DNA of 64,000 bases from Mugil cephalus (Eukaryota; Chordata; Actinopteri; Mugiliformes; Mugilidae). The stretch's first letter is position 1. Each line of letters opens with the position of its first letter. Location: the NCBI RefSeq assembly GCF_022458985.1, contig NC_061777.1, forward strand, positions 14,101,668-14,165,667, written 5' to 3'. Position numbers and translations under genes: made by a program. Below are positions 25,401 to 37,660 of this stretch, piece after piece. Below the pieces are notes generated by a model. That model saw only the letters and a program-made list of their open reading frames with translations, had not been told where the DNA came from and made no database searches.

Positions 25401-28400
25401 AGAGGAAGATGGACTCCACCTGGTTGTGTCTCAGTTCATATGATGGTAAATGAGAGGCAATCAACACCTGTGAGAGATTTACAAGTGATATATCAACCTC
25501 TATGGATGCAGCATTTTCTGAATTTCTGAAATAAAACTTAAACACTGTTTATATTCCAGGCATTTTTTTTTTTTTTTTTTTTACCTGTCTGGCTCTCAGT
25601 GCTACTTTTGAGTTCTCCATCTTGCTGAGCTGTGTGAGTTCATTCAAAATAGCCATGAGCTCATCTGCGAGGGTGGGATCCCGTCCACACAGCTGATCCT
25701 GCACAGAGTCAAAGTTGCATGTTGCATGACTGTGAATTTGTGTGTTTTATTTTTTTTTAATTTATTGGTGCAGAGGCGGATGAAGGACCTTACTATGAGC
25801 ATTGTGACCAGGATGTTCTTCTTGGAGACCTGAGCGTGAGAGAAGATGTAGTCGAGCACTGGACTCATGTCGGGTTTGTACTTCTCTCTCAGGTTGATAA
25901 CACACTTATCATAGTGAGCTGTGTGGGAGAAAAAAGTATTTCAATTAAAAGTCGACTGCATTTATCATATAGAAAATGTCCCAATAAAAACTGAAGTCAC
26001 ATTAATGTTTCAACCTTGTTGAAACTGCATCTCTACTTGCAGGTAGCGCTTCAGCAGATCGAGAACCACAGACTTCATATAACCACGAATCCCACTACGG
26101 TATCTGAGCAGAACAAATTCAAACATGTGTCAACCAAGGCAATAATTAATTAGTTATACATCCGATCGACATCAGACAAAACTAAAGAAGCCAACCTCTG
26201 CACCAGCTGAACAATGCTCTGAGTATTCATGAAGAAAACCTCTCGGTCAGACTTCCTCTGCAAGGTCGCTGCGTGGCTGTCTAAAATGTTTGCAATCTGG
26301 AATCAAACATGCAAAACATAATCACATTATGCTGACATCAGTGGTTATTTGTATTTGAAGAACTCCATATAGGCACAGCTCAAAATAAAGAGTTTACCCT
26401 TTGGCTGGGGAACTGGCAGAGGACAGAGGTGATGTTGCTCGCATACTGAGCCATGACTTTTCGGATATCTTTCTCCACGCTAGCCGGAATACGACCCGCC
26501 ACGCTGGTCATGATCTCCTGGAGTTCCAACAGGGGCAGTGACGGGTCCCTTAGAGTCTTCATCAAAGTAGCCACCCACTGTTTCAGCTGCAGATGTGAAC
26601 ATAAAAACACCAAACATGCTCATATAATCAATGAAACTGATGAAACTGATTCAGAAATCTTCAGTTTAAAGGGAGCCAGTATGTACCTTGCTGCTATAGT
26701 AGGGCTCTTCAAGGCAGTAGCCATCCATCACTTTAACCAAGTTTTCTAGCACACTGTGGAACACCTGGTGAAGCTTTTCCCCAACCATGGGGAGTGGTTG
26801 CTGGGGCGGCAGCGTGGCTGTGTTGAGTTCCACCTATGAAATGAGGCAGAACAGAAACAAAATAAAGAAAACTTGTATACAAACACAGACTAAAACAGCT
26901 GACACTTTTTAGCCAAGTTCTGAACATGAAATGCACATTTAAGAGTCTTGTTTATGAGCCAAGCAGTAATTTGGAACAGCCTACCTTAAGTATACTGCTG
27001 GGGTCGTCCAGGTCTATGTGTGCCATCACGCAGCCAGACTCCAGAACCGCCCCCGGCCTTTTGACAAAGTGGATGCAGCCAGACTGATGCACAGTGAGAG
27101 TCATCACCATCTTCATAACCTGGATGAACAGCACAAACAAATTAAAATATGATACCAGCAGACGCTACATTCACCATGAGATCAAAGGTTTCACACATGT
27201 TTTAACAGAACTGCTCAAAGTCACCTCAATCTCTGCGTAGGTTTCTCCCGCAAAAATATGACCCCCGTCCTCAACCATGTACTGCAGCAGTTTACCAGCA
27301 GAGGGCGACCTCAGCACCGTGGGATCCTTCTCCTTCTCAAATACACAAGTCTTGTTGCCAACGGTGATACGGTAGCTGAAGGGTTACAACGATACAGGAA
27401 ATAAGTAACCTGATATTCAGATGGAAATAAATGGAGCATTCATCCAGGTAATACACAGTTGCAGCCTTGCCTGTCCACTTCCTCCTTCATGTAGGTGGTG
27501 TGGCTGCTGCCGTCGTAGCAGAGCAGGAGGCCGCCGTCATTCAACCTGTGCACGTCTATCTCAATGTTGGAGCCGTTCATCATGACGACATAAGTTGTTG
27601 GGGATTGGCGAGCGACCTGCAGGCAGCAGGCAACAGTGATTATTTACCAATTTAAAAAAAATATATAAGAGTTTGAGTGAGACAAGGAGATGTAATAGAA
27701 AAAAGCAAATACCTTCAGACAGAATTTAACTCCTTCATATATGAGGTCCACATTGACACAGTTGAGCAGGCTGGCAGCAGGCAGTACCTGGCCTCTGCAG
27801 AAGCAACAGATAAAACTCTTGGAAAACTCTATGGATCAGCAGTCATTGTTCATTTGAGACACCGATAAGGCGTGAGCCTGTCTACTGACCTTTCCAGTGA
27901 GTGCAGGTAATCAGACATGCTCTTTCTGAAGCTGGCATCAGCAACATGCAAAGCCCCACAGACAATGCCGAGCATGGTTTCTGGTCTCTCTGCCTGCAGG
28001 AGGAACACGTGACGTCATGAGGCGAAGAACTTACATAAACACGTATCCAGCGACCAAGCACAGGGCTATGTAATGAGCTATGGCACAAGCGCTTCGACCT
28101 CTTACTTGTACTTTCTCCGCAATAAGATGATCCAGCCAGCCGGTGTCAATGTCGTTGTTTCTAAAGCTTTCTGTTTCGAGTAGTTTAATCAGATATTCGA
28201 CCGTCGTCCTGAAATCTCCTCTGATGGAAAGCTCCTTCATAGCCACAACCATGTTCCTGAGGAGCAAAGCAAATGTGAAACCTGATAAAAGTGTCCTATA
28301 GCAGACTATCTCTTATATTTATTTCTATAAATTATTATATCATATATGTTTAAAACAATATAATATTTAATGTGCACAAAGATGGTTAGAACTGGTTGTA

Positions 28401-31400
28401 ATATTGACATTTGGATCTTGGAACCACTGCATTAAATGATCGCTTATAATCAAACAAGACTTACGAAATAGCTTCTTCACGGTTCTCGCCCCACGAAAAA
28501 CAGTGTCCAAACTGCGAATCTGCAAATTCGTGGAGGCCACCAGTCGCCCCAACACTGAAATAACCCCAGACGTTTTTACTGCTGCGGAAGTTCAACTCTT
28601 GAACGGTGCCAGAACTGGGTTTGAAGCCCTGCAAGTGAGTACAAGCAGACAAGTCAGCGGTGACAACTTAAAAGTAGATGTTGTGTCTTCAGTGTTGAGC
28701 TGTACCTCATCTGGGTTCTCGCTGGTGATCCGAGCAGCTATGACGTGGCCTCTTGGACAGGGGAGGCCGTCTGGGGTCTCAAAGTTAATGATGTTGTCAC
28801 CCCACGGAGTTTCTCCATAGAGCAAGCGTATGTCTTTAATTCTGTATAGGGGGATGCCCATTGCAATCTATCAAAGATGAACCAGAGAGTTAAAATCGGA
28901 GGCTTGGATCTGCCACTACAGTATCACATTGAGGGTGAATTTTGTTCTGTCATATACCTACAGTATGTTTCTGAGTCTGAGTTTACCTGAAGTTGGGCAG
29001 CTGGCAGGTTTACATCTGCGATCATCTCTGTACAGGGATGTTCCACCTGCAATCGTGGATTTAGCTCCAGGAAATGGAAACTTCCATCTTCAGAGAAGAG
29101 ATATTCCACAGTACCGGCACTCACGTAGCCCACCATCTTGGCCAGTCGCACAGCGTACTGAGCCAGAAAGAAAGATGAGATGAGCAGAGCAGAAGACAAC
29201 CTGGCTAAAAGAAATCACACATGAACTGTGACATAAACTGACCCGCTCCATTTGCTCAAAGGTTGAGGAAGCAGCTATGGTGGCCGGAGCCTCCTCTATG
29301 ATCTTCTGGTGCCTTCTCTGGATGGAGCAGTCCCGTCCGAACAGAGATATCGCATTTCCATACTCGTCAGCCAGTATCTGGACCTCCAGGTGCCTTGCAT
29401 GCTGAGCCAGTTGCATGACGAAGATGGGTGAGCCAGGAACCTCTGCCTGAACCTGCACTCAGAACACACGTTGACTGTAAGAGCTGCATCACAGCAGCTG
29501 CGTTTCCATTACAGATTTTTGCAAAATAAAAGCAATATTTCTGAAATCTCAATAAAGTACAATTACGCTTTGTACTCGCTTCCAGTGAAAGGTGTCTTGC
29601 AAATGAGCTGTAACTATCGTAAAGTTGCGATATCCCATAATTCTCTTAAATTCTCACCACACAAGGCTTCACATTGAGGAAGATGGACTCATGATGGTCA
29701 CATGACACCCTGGTTTTGAAAAACCACCTCAGCAAGTGCAACATTTGAGAGGCTTTTCAAAATGGTTTCCATTACCTGTTTTTTTATTACAATATTTAGG
29801 ATTTGCGCACATCTAAAAGGGGTGGAATTACAATGTGAAACTGAAAAACACAAACCTGTCTAAAGAAACCTGGAAAATCCTCAGAACTTTCAACTTTTCG
29901 GATACCCTTTCCACCTCCGCCCTCAGAGGCCTTGATGACAACGGGATAACCAATTGTCTCAGCTCCCTGCAAAAAAAGAACGCACACAATGTAACAGGCA
30001 TTTGGTCGATGGGGTTAAATATGGTTTTAAAAAAAAGAAGAGGCTATGTGTAACGTGTGTGTAATATGGTCCCTGCCTACATATACTCACAGCTAGTCCA
30101 TCGTCTACATCATGAACACAGCCCTTCTTATAGACCTCTGGAGGAACGCTGATTACTTTGCCCAGTTTTTGGTCCTCTTCGGTCCAGCCAACTCTCAGAC
30201 CTGGTGCACAATGACACACCAGATAAGAACCTATTTTGTGAATAGCTGGATTCCTGTGATATCACATAACTACCCAGGCCACAGCGGATGAACCTGTTTC
30301 AGGTGCTTTTTGTGCAAATTTCCTTTACAAAACATGGCAAGAAACTCCTACCAACATGCTTTCAACACACACACTGACTGCCTGTGGTCTGCACAGCCCC
30401 TCAGACTGTGGGTCGATGTGTGTTAAGCCTGCGATAAACAGATGGTTGATAAAGCCACCTGTAATTGTTTTAGTGTCTGCCCTTTTCCTTTTCTGGCGGG
30501 GGGGTGGGGGGTCTATACCTGATCCACTCCATGGTAGTGTGGGAATGTCAGCACTCTGGGCCACAATGGAAGAAGCCACCTTATCCCCTAAAGCCCACAT
30601 GGCCTTGCTGGATGGCCCTGAGAGGAGCGACAGAAGTTAACAGTTACATGTATCTAACCAAATGAAATTGATGCAAATCAAATGCAAAATCCTGTTTTCA
30701 TTTACCCAAGAATGATATTCCTGCTTTGTTCAGGAGCTCAGGCAGTTTGGGATTTTCAGAAGCGTGGCCCCAGCCTGCCCATACAGCCTGTAAAGAGTAA
30801 TAAACAGAGATATAGCAGACAGTTGTTTATTAACAAGCAGAAAGAAGGTGAACAGTTTAACTAAGAGCCACGGGGTTGAGAAATGTACCTGCACTGGGAT
30901 TCTTTTCGCAATGTCCACTATCAGCTCCACGTTTGCGTAGTTGTTATTGTTGGTGCCACCCGGTACGGGCACGTAATGGTCGGCCATTTTAATGTACTCT
31001 ACACAGAAGGAAAAAGATGAACACGTAACAGGCAACGCCACCGTCTGCTGATTCACAGTCAGGTGCTGGGTAAAACGAAATGATCACAAGTACCTGCATT
31101 AGCTTTCAAGTCTTCAGGGGTTACCATGACAACGAAGCGGATTGTCCTCTCGTTGCGAAACATTTCATAGGACCAGCGGCGGATTGAGCGCATACATTTG
31201 ACCGCAGCGATGCCATTGTTAGCTATCAGCACCTGGGACAGAAAACAGTTGAGTAGCCTTGGTAGAAAGAGACGAATGATAAAACGCTGCTGTGTCACAG
31301 ACCAACAAAAAAAAAACATACTGTCAAATTTTAATTTTTACTTTTTCTATGACTCGGTTGCCGCCGAATCGTGTGACGAGCTCGGCCGGAGAGGCCACAG

Positions 31401-34400
31401 TGAAGTCCCGCTGCAGATCCATCTTTCTGTGTTCACGTCCTTTCTTCACCAGGTTAGGACCAGACATGCTAGGCCTAGAGAGAACATTTGCAGTCAACAG
31501 GAATGTCCTAAATGGTAAAAGGTGTGTCCTAAAACAACTGGACTTTTTCTTGAGTTTTCACCACTAATCCAATTGGCTTCTTCAGTTCTAACGGACTAAC
31601 TAACAGTTTTCATTACTTGAAACCCAATGACGAGGGTCTGTTAATGATACCAGATACTCAACTGGATGGCTTTGTGTTTTTTTCCATATTTGTGGCCCAA
31701 CGATGGGCCATAACCTACAAACTCAAGGTATCAAAGTAAACCTAGATTAAAATTAGACTAAAGAAAACTCAGACAAGTCCAGCTGCCTTAGACTGAACTC
31801 ACAGGCACTTGTTTTGCCCAGTAGCACAATCAAAACCACAATCTCCTGTTCTCAAAACACAGCTACATATCAGTGTCAATATGGGCCTGTGAACAAAACG
31901 ACACGGCGGCGGGAAGTGGATAACAGCATCAAGGATCAAGAAGACAAGTCAAAGTTCAGTGCCTCCGCCGAGACAGGCTGAGGACCAGCCTGATCGTTTT
32001 TGATCTTATCTTTAAAATGACACCATTACGACGGCTCTGGCACCGAAACCAGCTCCTAGAAAAGTTAGGCTGCCCTCAGCAAACTATCAGCGACAGAAAT
32101 CAGCCTGTTCCTCTGGTCCTATTACCTTCAGCATCACGAATTCACACCGACTGTACCTTCACTCTGCTTTCCAGCTCCAACTGGTTTTATTGTCTAGGAA
32201 GGAGGCTACATCGCGGCTAAGGTTTTCCTGAAATGTTGGATTATTGGTGATTAACTATCGTCTTTAGTTTGAGACGAACTGGAAATGACTTTCAGTCTTT
32301 GTATTTTCTGAGAAACTGCAAAATCTAAAGGTGCAAAAACAACTACGAATAATTACCCTCCTTAGGCTCTGTCAGCCTCTTCTAGACAGTACTTGAAGAA
32401 TAATATATAGATGTCAGTGACATCTAAAAGATGAGATACTTGATTAAATCAGCTGTTAAATAAACAGATGATATAAAGTGTTTGGTATCACATTAAACTC
32501 AACACCGCTTTTATAAAGCTGTGCTCCCTTATTAATCAGTTATTAATTAATCAGCTATTAAATGCTCTTCTAATTTTGGTTTCTTGTTATTTTAAATCAT
32601 GCAAATGAATACTAGCGACACAACAACCCACTGAACACAACAACATTAAGACAGAACACTTACACATTTCTGACATGTCTTGCAACAGAGAATCTGACTG
32701 AACACTGGATACTACCCGTTTCACTTACATACCATTGTTAACTTTTGGCTCGTGTTTTGTTCTTTCCAAAGTCTCGATGCGACCGCACCACCAGCCACCT
32801 GTACTTTCACAGGAATCCCGTCCACACGTTGAGATCACAGCTGACAAACACCTGTTTAGCCTCAGTGGGCTATACTGTACTGGTGCACCACTCTGTTCTG
32901 TCTGGACTGACGTGAACTTTAAACCTAACTGCTCTCATGTTGTTCTGCTCACTAAGGAAATGCAATCTGCGTCTGATAACGTTTTTTTCAGTTCGGTGCC
33001 ATGCACTTTCTTTTTTAGGGCAAGGACACATGCATAATGTAAAAATGTGAACGAAAAAGCGAAACTGGCATTTCATGTTGATAGCAAGTTACAGGCGTAT
33101 TCTGGTCTGTTTCTAGCTTCCCCCTAGTGTAAAGGACTTATTGTTGGTGACTTTTTTTTTTTATTTCCTCTACCGCACATGTGCCAACACAAGCTCTGTA
33201 CAGTTACATAACTACAAAACGGCCATAAGAGCGAGCCTTCCTGTTCACAAACCCGTGTGCAGAGCATGCATTAAGCACCTAGTAGCCGTCCGTTATATTT
33301 AATTACTCCTGCGGCTCCAACAAAAAGAATGAGATAACTGTCCACATACCGAACGCTGCTGCCCAAGTTTCAGATTACAAAATAACAGCATCAGACCTCT
33401 TTATGAGACTTACTTCTGCAGATACGGGAATAAGTTGAGACTTTTGCAGCTCTCCCCGTCCATTATGCAGACTATCCTATTGTGCAATGTTCCATGGTAG
33501 TAAAAGATGGGTTTCAAGACCAAAACAAAAAGATCTCTACAAAGTGCTTCCTGTACTGTGCTTCCTTCTCCCCTCCCACATGTGCAGCAAAATATTTACA
33601 GACTCCCTGTGACAGATCGCTGGCTGCTCTTTACGAACATAAACACTGCAAAACTGTTGTACTGATTAAAGAAAACAGCCTGTAGGCTTAAACTCTCATA
33701 CACATAAACACAAACAGATTTATTTTCCCTTTAAGCATTTTACATTTTTTTTTAATTTTTTTTTTTTTTTTTTTGCAGAAAGAAACGGAGAATCTTACCT
33801 TTTTCCCTTTCATGGTGATTCCAACAAGCTCCACGAGCACACATAGCTTCTGAACAAGTCAAACCGAGACAAAATGTCAAGCCGAACGCGTAGCTGCGTG
33901 CACCAGACAACTCTTCTGACCCTTCATCGTATCATTTACCGTCCGGCTCGGTGAAAAAATAAGCCTCGGCGCGAGAGACTGTGAGGGAAAAAAATAGAAA
34001 ACTGCAAAATCTCCAACTTTGTGGAGGATTTGCTTTGCGCCGTGACCTCGAGCCACAACAACGGCAGTTTTCAAAGTCACTGGCCGAGGCTCTTGTTCCA
34101 ATAATAGAGTCGAGATGTTTGGCATGCGACAATAACCCAGGTCAACTCAATGAAGTCAGGTGATAACGTGCAGCTTGTGGAGAGCGGGCGAGAATGAGCA
34201 CGTTACCAGACAGACCACATGTTTGAGCCAGTAAACAGCGGTTGAGCAGGTAAACTTTCTCTGCGACTTCCAGACAAGGCCTTTAATTCAAAGTGTTTTC
34301 TTAATTTATGAAAGCTGACAATAAAAAAAAAAAATTTACAGAAAATAAACAGAAGCGAAATCTTACCTGATGCGTGAGGAGCTGAGCTGGGGCGCCGCAG

Positions 34401-34896
34401 AGGAAGGCTGCTGAGGGGCGGGTTTGGAGTTGTTTAAAGGCGGCTGGGATGCTCCACTTGGAGGTTTCGTGAGAAGAGGTTCCTCATCTGAAGAGTTATC
34501 CTCCGATGCTCCGAGTATGAACTTGAGGCGTTCCCTCGCTTCGGGCCCCGAGCTGAGCATTGGTGCAAATGCTTTAGAACGTTTCTGGGTGGTCTGCGGC
34601 AGCGACGGCTTCTCTGAATTTACCTCAGAGGAGGCCTGCGGAGGCTCAGAGGCGACTGTTTTGACTTCAGGACCCGCGGACTCCTCGTCGCCCCGAGGAT
34701 TGTTATCCTCACCGTGCGCCGAGGCAGTCGCAGCTGATGACGGGGAATGTTGGACCTCATGCTCCTTGGCTGCTGAAGGGCTGCAGTCCGACGGAGAGTC
34801 CTCCTCTTTCACCGGCATTGTTGTTGTACTGGCGTTAATCCTCCACAGCAGAAACAATATCCACAGGATTAATCCCGATACTGCAAAAAGTAGCAT
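16869..34896 (-). CDS. acacb: Acetyl-CoA carboxylase 2 (beta)
   Basis: Biotin-dependent enzyme making malonyl-CoA from acetyl-CoA, bicarbonate and ATP; the beta form sits on the mitochondrial outer membrane and its malonyl-CoA inhibits CPT1. Exons in transcript order: 34896-34367, 31474-31342, 31232-31094, 30998-30889, 30787-30706, 30617-30519, 30200-30091, 29966-29856, 29452-29243, 29157-28987, 28867-28706, 28628-28465, 28256-28106, 27993-27890, 27794-27713, 27616-27471, 27375-27225, 27119-26985, 26833-26687, 26586-26398, 26296-26196, 26103-26015, 25918-25794, 25698-25585, 25467-25354, 25265-25176, 25085-24967, (24488-24465 optional), 23376-23236, 23145-23046, 22965-22858, 22752-22696, 22414-22373, 22283-22068, 21982-21827, 21720-21517, 21424-21269, 21192-21070, 20973-20704, 20613-20516, 20382-20262, 20177-20067, 19804-19661, 19575-19455, 19369-19273, 19174-19078, 18975-18840, 18515-18338, 18229-18117, 18012-17858, 17731-17561, 17465-17329, 16995-16869. 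Total 7257 nt, 2418 aa (2426 with the microexon; human ACACB 2458). Beta rather than alpha is chosen for the hydrophobic N-terminal anchor [18 protein letters not shown], the [21 protein letters not shown]-type central match, and the foxn4 neighbour. The AMPK-site serine is S179. Confidence 0.97.
24465..24488 (-). other. acacb: acacb optional 24-nt microexon
   Basis: Inside the 1.6-kb intron after HPNR, a 24-nt segment has a good acceptor (TTATTTCAG) and donor (CAG|GTAGAG). It is a multiple of three and enters and leaves in phase 2, so inclusion adds eight residues and gives [17 protein letters not shown]. Mammalian ACACA has, from memory, an alternatively spliced 24-nt exon at this spot reading GNIPTLNR. 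The shared G..xTLNR pattern and identical location make homology very likely. Whether it is spliced in is not shown by DNA alone. Confidence 0.8.
26985..27375 (-). other. acacb: acacb: biotin carboxyl carrier domain
   Basis: Exons 17 and 18. The biotin-accepting lysine is K888 in EVMKM; the exon boundary falls exactly between E and VMKM. The surrounding barrel motif ([16 protein letters not shown] before, [18 protein letters not shown] after) is complete. Confidence 0.95.
28106..31474 (-). other. acacb: acacb: biotin carboxylase domain
   Basis: Exons 2-13 encode the AMPK-site segment ([13 protein letters not shown]) followed by the biotin carboxylase half-reaction domain, which carboxylates biotin using ATP and bicarbonate. 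Visible landmarks are the start [18 protein letters not shown], the ATP-grasp glycine loop [13 protein letters not shown] (about residues 413-425), [14 protein letters not shown], and the catalytic-face run [16 protein letters not shown]. All are intact, so this half should be active. Confidence 0.95.
31475..34366 (-). other. acacb: acacb intron 1 with internal promoter candidate
   Basis: Apart from the short alternative first exon at 33414-33463 I see no coding sequence. Upstream of that exon (plus coordinates about 33464-33620) is a CACATGTG E-box (near 33578) and an AT-rich AAATATTTTG, which could belong to the internal promoter. A poly-T tract lies at 33746-33774. Confidence 0.4.
33414..33463 (-). 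other. acacb: acacb alternative first coding exon (short N-terminus)
   Basis: On the minus strand ATG begins [16 protein letters not shown] and stops at AA|GTAAGT, a perfect donor, in phase 2, exactly the phase needed for exon 2 (31474). The joined start reads ...[15 protein letters not shown] mammalian ACACA isoform starts, from memory, with a comparable 17-residue exon (M-acidic-G ... YxLQ) joined just before SSMSG. This product lacks the membrane anchor but keeps the AMPK serine, so it should be cytosolic. There is no polypyrimidine tract before it, consistent with a true first exon. Confidence 0.7.
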
Positions 34897-36612
34897 TCAC
34901 GGACATCCTCGTCCTAAACCTGCAACAAGAACAAGGTGGAATTTAAAATTCATACAAGAGAAAACATCAAAAAAGACAAAAGATCAAAAGAAACAGTATA
35001 GTACAGCCGGATATATGAATGATATTTACATACAATACTTTAATAGTACGTTAATGTCACTTTACAACAACACAGCAATGCTCTGATGGAAATTATATCG
35101 CTGTAGTCTGATATTAGTTACATATAGACAAGTAACTAATACGTTTGTGTAGGACATTTTTGCAAATTAACATATTTATAGAACAGTTTCTAATGTGTGT
35201 AGTAACATGCACATAAATTTAGATATATTTTACATGTGTACTTGTCTTCTTACCTGAGGCAAATATAAAATGACCCACTTTCCCCACAGTGATCAGTAAA
35301 GTATTTCTGATTGTGATCTGCTGATTGTTTCTGTTGAGTTTTTGGGAAAAAAAGCATAAAAAAAAAAAGTTCTGGTTGGAGTTTCAGTTTTGGTTCCCGT
35401 ATAAATTAACACACCAGATATAAGAAGACAAGATGGGCTGGATTTCACAACGTCACCTGACATTTTGGAACGAACAATAATCGGACAGTGTTGTAATTGA
35501 GAAAACAATTATCACATTAATCAATTGTGAAAGTAACTGTTAGATGCTACACTAACCATGTACTAATGTTGACGTTTGAGCCTGTTTAAAAGCGTCACTA
35601 TTAAATATTTTATCCGTTGTAAAACACTGACAAGATCTCATGTTTTCATCTGGAAAACATCTGTGAAAACTCAGCATGTAGCATACAGACCTATGTACTA
35701 TTCTAGTCTGAAGACCTTTCTGGTGAGGAGGTCAGAGGTCAGGAGTCCTCTCAGGTCAGGGGCATTCTGGGTAATTTGAGATAAAAAAAAAACAGCATAT
35801 ACATTTATATTACGCAAGTGGTCATTAAAATTTGCACTGCCACGCGGTGTACACTCTTGTTGACCGTGAGCTTTATAACTGGGACAGATATTCCAGCAGG
35901 CTGCATTTCCCAGCCAGCGTCTTGTAAACAGTCTGTCCACAACAGCTGACGAGAGAACCCAGAGTGGCTCCTTCATCTGGGGTAAAGGTCACCACCGAGA
36001 GTTAGGATGACGGAGGACACGACATCCACGCAGAGAGAAGCCGTGCACACTGTGGCGTATTGAAATAGAGGAATTAAAATGACGCGTGAACGAGAAATGC
36101 ACGTGAAACGTGAAGAAAAAAATAGGGATTTATAAACATGTGAAAAACACAAGGAGCCTTTTGTCCTTTTTGACTTTGAGGACCGGCAGAAACAAAGGAA
36201 AGGCTGAGCCATCACTTTCCATAAGGGGGGTATTATCTACAAGAAATAATTGATAAAGTATCTTAATTTTATGTTTAAAAAAATAAAAGAAATTAAAAAA
36301 TAACTTTATTTAAAAGGCGGTGAGTTCACCGATTCACTAGAATAGTTAGTGTGTTGACTCTATCTCCATACTGATCTCAACCCACAGTAAAATACACACA
36401 CAAATTACACAAAGTACATGAATACACGTATTAAACATGAAATTAGACGCAACAACAAATAAGTTAACTTCTTCATACAGGCCGTTGAGTTTTAACTGAA
36501 CATTTTGCTGCCTCGTAAAAAGCAGCACAAGCCACCAGGAATATCTGTCAGCTGACTGCACATGGTTAAAAGTGTATTAATTTGTAAACACGTGTTATTT
36601 TTATTCACTCAC

Positions 36613-36680
36613 CGCTACAGAAAACGAGCCGCTGAGCTCCGTCTCGTCGTTCTTGTTGTTGCACTCGGACAGAGAACTAG
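36613..36680 (-). other. acacb: Possible acacb 5' untranslated exon
   Basis: A GC-rich segment ends on the minus strand with a consensus donor (GCG|GTGAGTG). It lies 1.7 kb upstream of the acceptor that precedes the start exon. The upstream limit is arbitrary and no transcript is available. Confidence 0.35.
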
Positions 36681-37202
36681 TTACCTACCATAACTGTATC
36701 TCAATACTCTGGGTTATTTTGAATCAAAAACAAAACATTCGTCACTGTTTCGACCAGAATCCGCTCCAAGCCGGTGATGCATTTACGGTCTTCAACATGC
36801 CAACAGCTGCAAGTGTCACAGACAAACAAACCAGCACAGACCTGCTTCTGCACCATTCAGCTGAACCACCGCCACCTCCACCTCCCCCTCCCCCTCGGTG
36901 GGATAGTAAACATGTGTGGGGTAGGTGGAGGGTGCTGGGGGCTTCAAGCCCCTCCCAGGAAGAAGGGGGTCTTCCGAAAAAGATCGTTTATTTTTTAGAT
37001 GTTTGTAACCGTAGTGAGAAAACAGAAACCAGGCGCGTTGATAATACGGGTCCATGTTGATGCATGCAAGTGAAATGGGACAAATGTACTTCACACAAGA
37101 TGTAAAATGTACAAAATGTACAAGATAGGTCAAGATAAGTCATGCCCGATAGTTGACTCCAAAATGTATCATTATTATATCTTGTGTTATTTCCATATGT
37201 AC

Positions 37203-37266
37203 AGATAAGATAAGATAAGATAAGATAAGATAAGATAAGATAAGATAAGATAAGATAAGATAAGAT
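37203..37266. repeat. (AGATA)n pentanucleotide microsatellite
   Basis: About 12.8 uninterrupted copies of the 5-bp unit AGATA. Being perfect, it is young and probably length-polymorphic. Each unit junction recreates AGATAAG, a GATA-factor consensus. Confidence 0.97.
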
Positions 37267-37660
37267 GCAGCCAGTAGTAAAAAGAAAATTGTAACACACA
37301 TTTAAAAAGCAGCGGGAATATGGACTGAACTGCATCAGAGCCTAATCTAATCTAATTCAGGAATTGTATATATTGCTAATACTGAATATGTGTATTCTAC
37401 CTCGATTTAATAAAAAAATTTAACTAAACATGCTGCTGTTGCCTGATTTGAGACACGTTGTTTCCGTATCGCTAGTCTTAAATGTGGAGATTGGCATTTA
37501 CAACGACTTGATTGTAACTTTAATGCCGCATTCAAAGACGGACAGACAGATAAACAGACCGTGAGGTGGTTGAGAATTATTGGTGTGAGTAGATCATCTT
37601 GTAATAAACGATCTTTGTTCATCCTGGTCTCAGCTCTACTCCCGCGATATCTGCGGGAAC

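Noticed and set aside
29465-29790. Possible MITE in acacb intron 8, from two GTTTCCATTAC copies
   Set aside because: The copies are direct, not inverted, and no target duplication is visible.
33790-33820. Minus-strand ATGAAAGGGAAAAAG followed by GTAAGA, as another acacb first exon
   Set aside because: It ends in phase 0, while acacb exon 2 needs phase 2, so it cannot be a direct coding start. It could still be an untranslated exon.
16869-34896. Assignment to acacaa/ACC1 rather than acacb
   Set aside because: The N-terminal membrane anchor, the QSSELF...[10 protein letters not shown] central region and adjacency to foxn4 all favour ACC2, although the microexon is an ACC1-like trait.
34424-35086. 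220-aa plus-strand open frame
   Set aside because: It is antisense to acacb exon 1, whose frame, splice phase and N-terminal anchor fit the family; the plus-strand translation matches nothing I know.
36653-37060. 135-aa open frame with a polyproline run
   Set aside because: The proline run comes from a CCT/CCA-rich tract; no conserved motif, no splice partners.
37203-37266. Direct repeats as a CRISPR array
   Set aside because: A 5-bp perfect tandem repeat without spacers in a vertebrate genome is a microsatellite.
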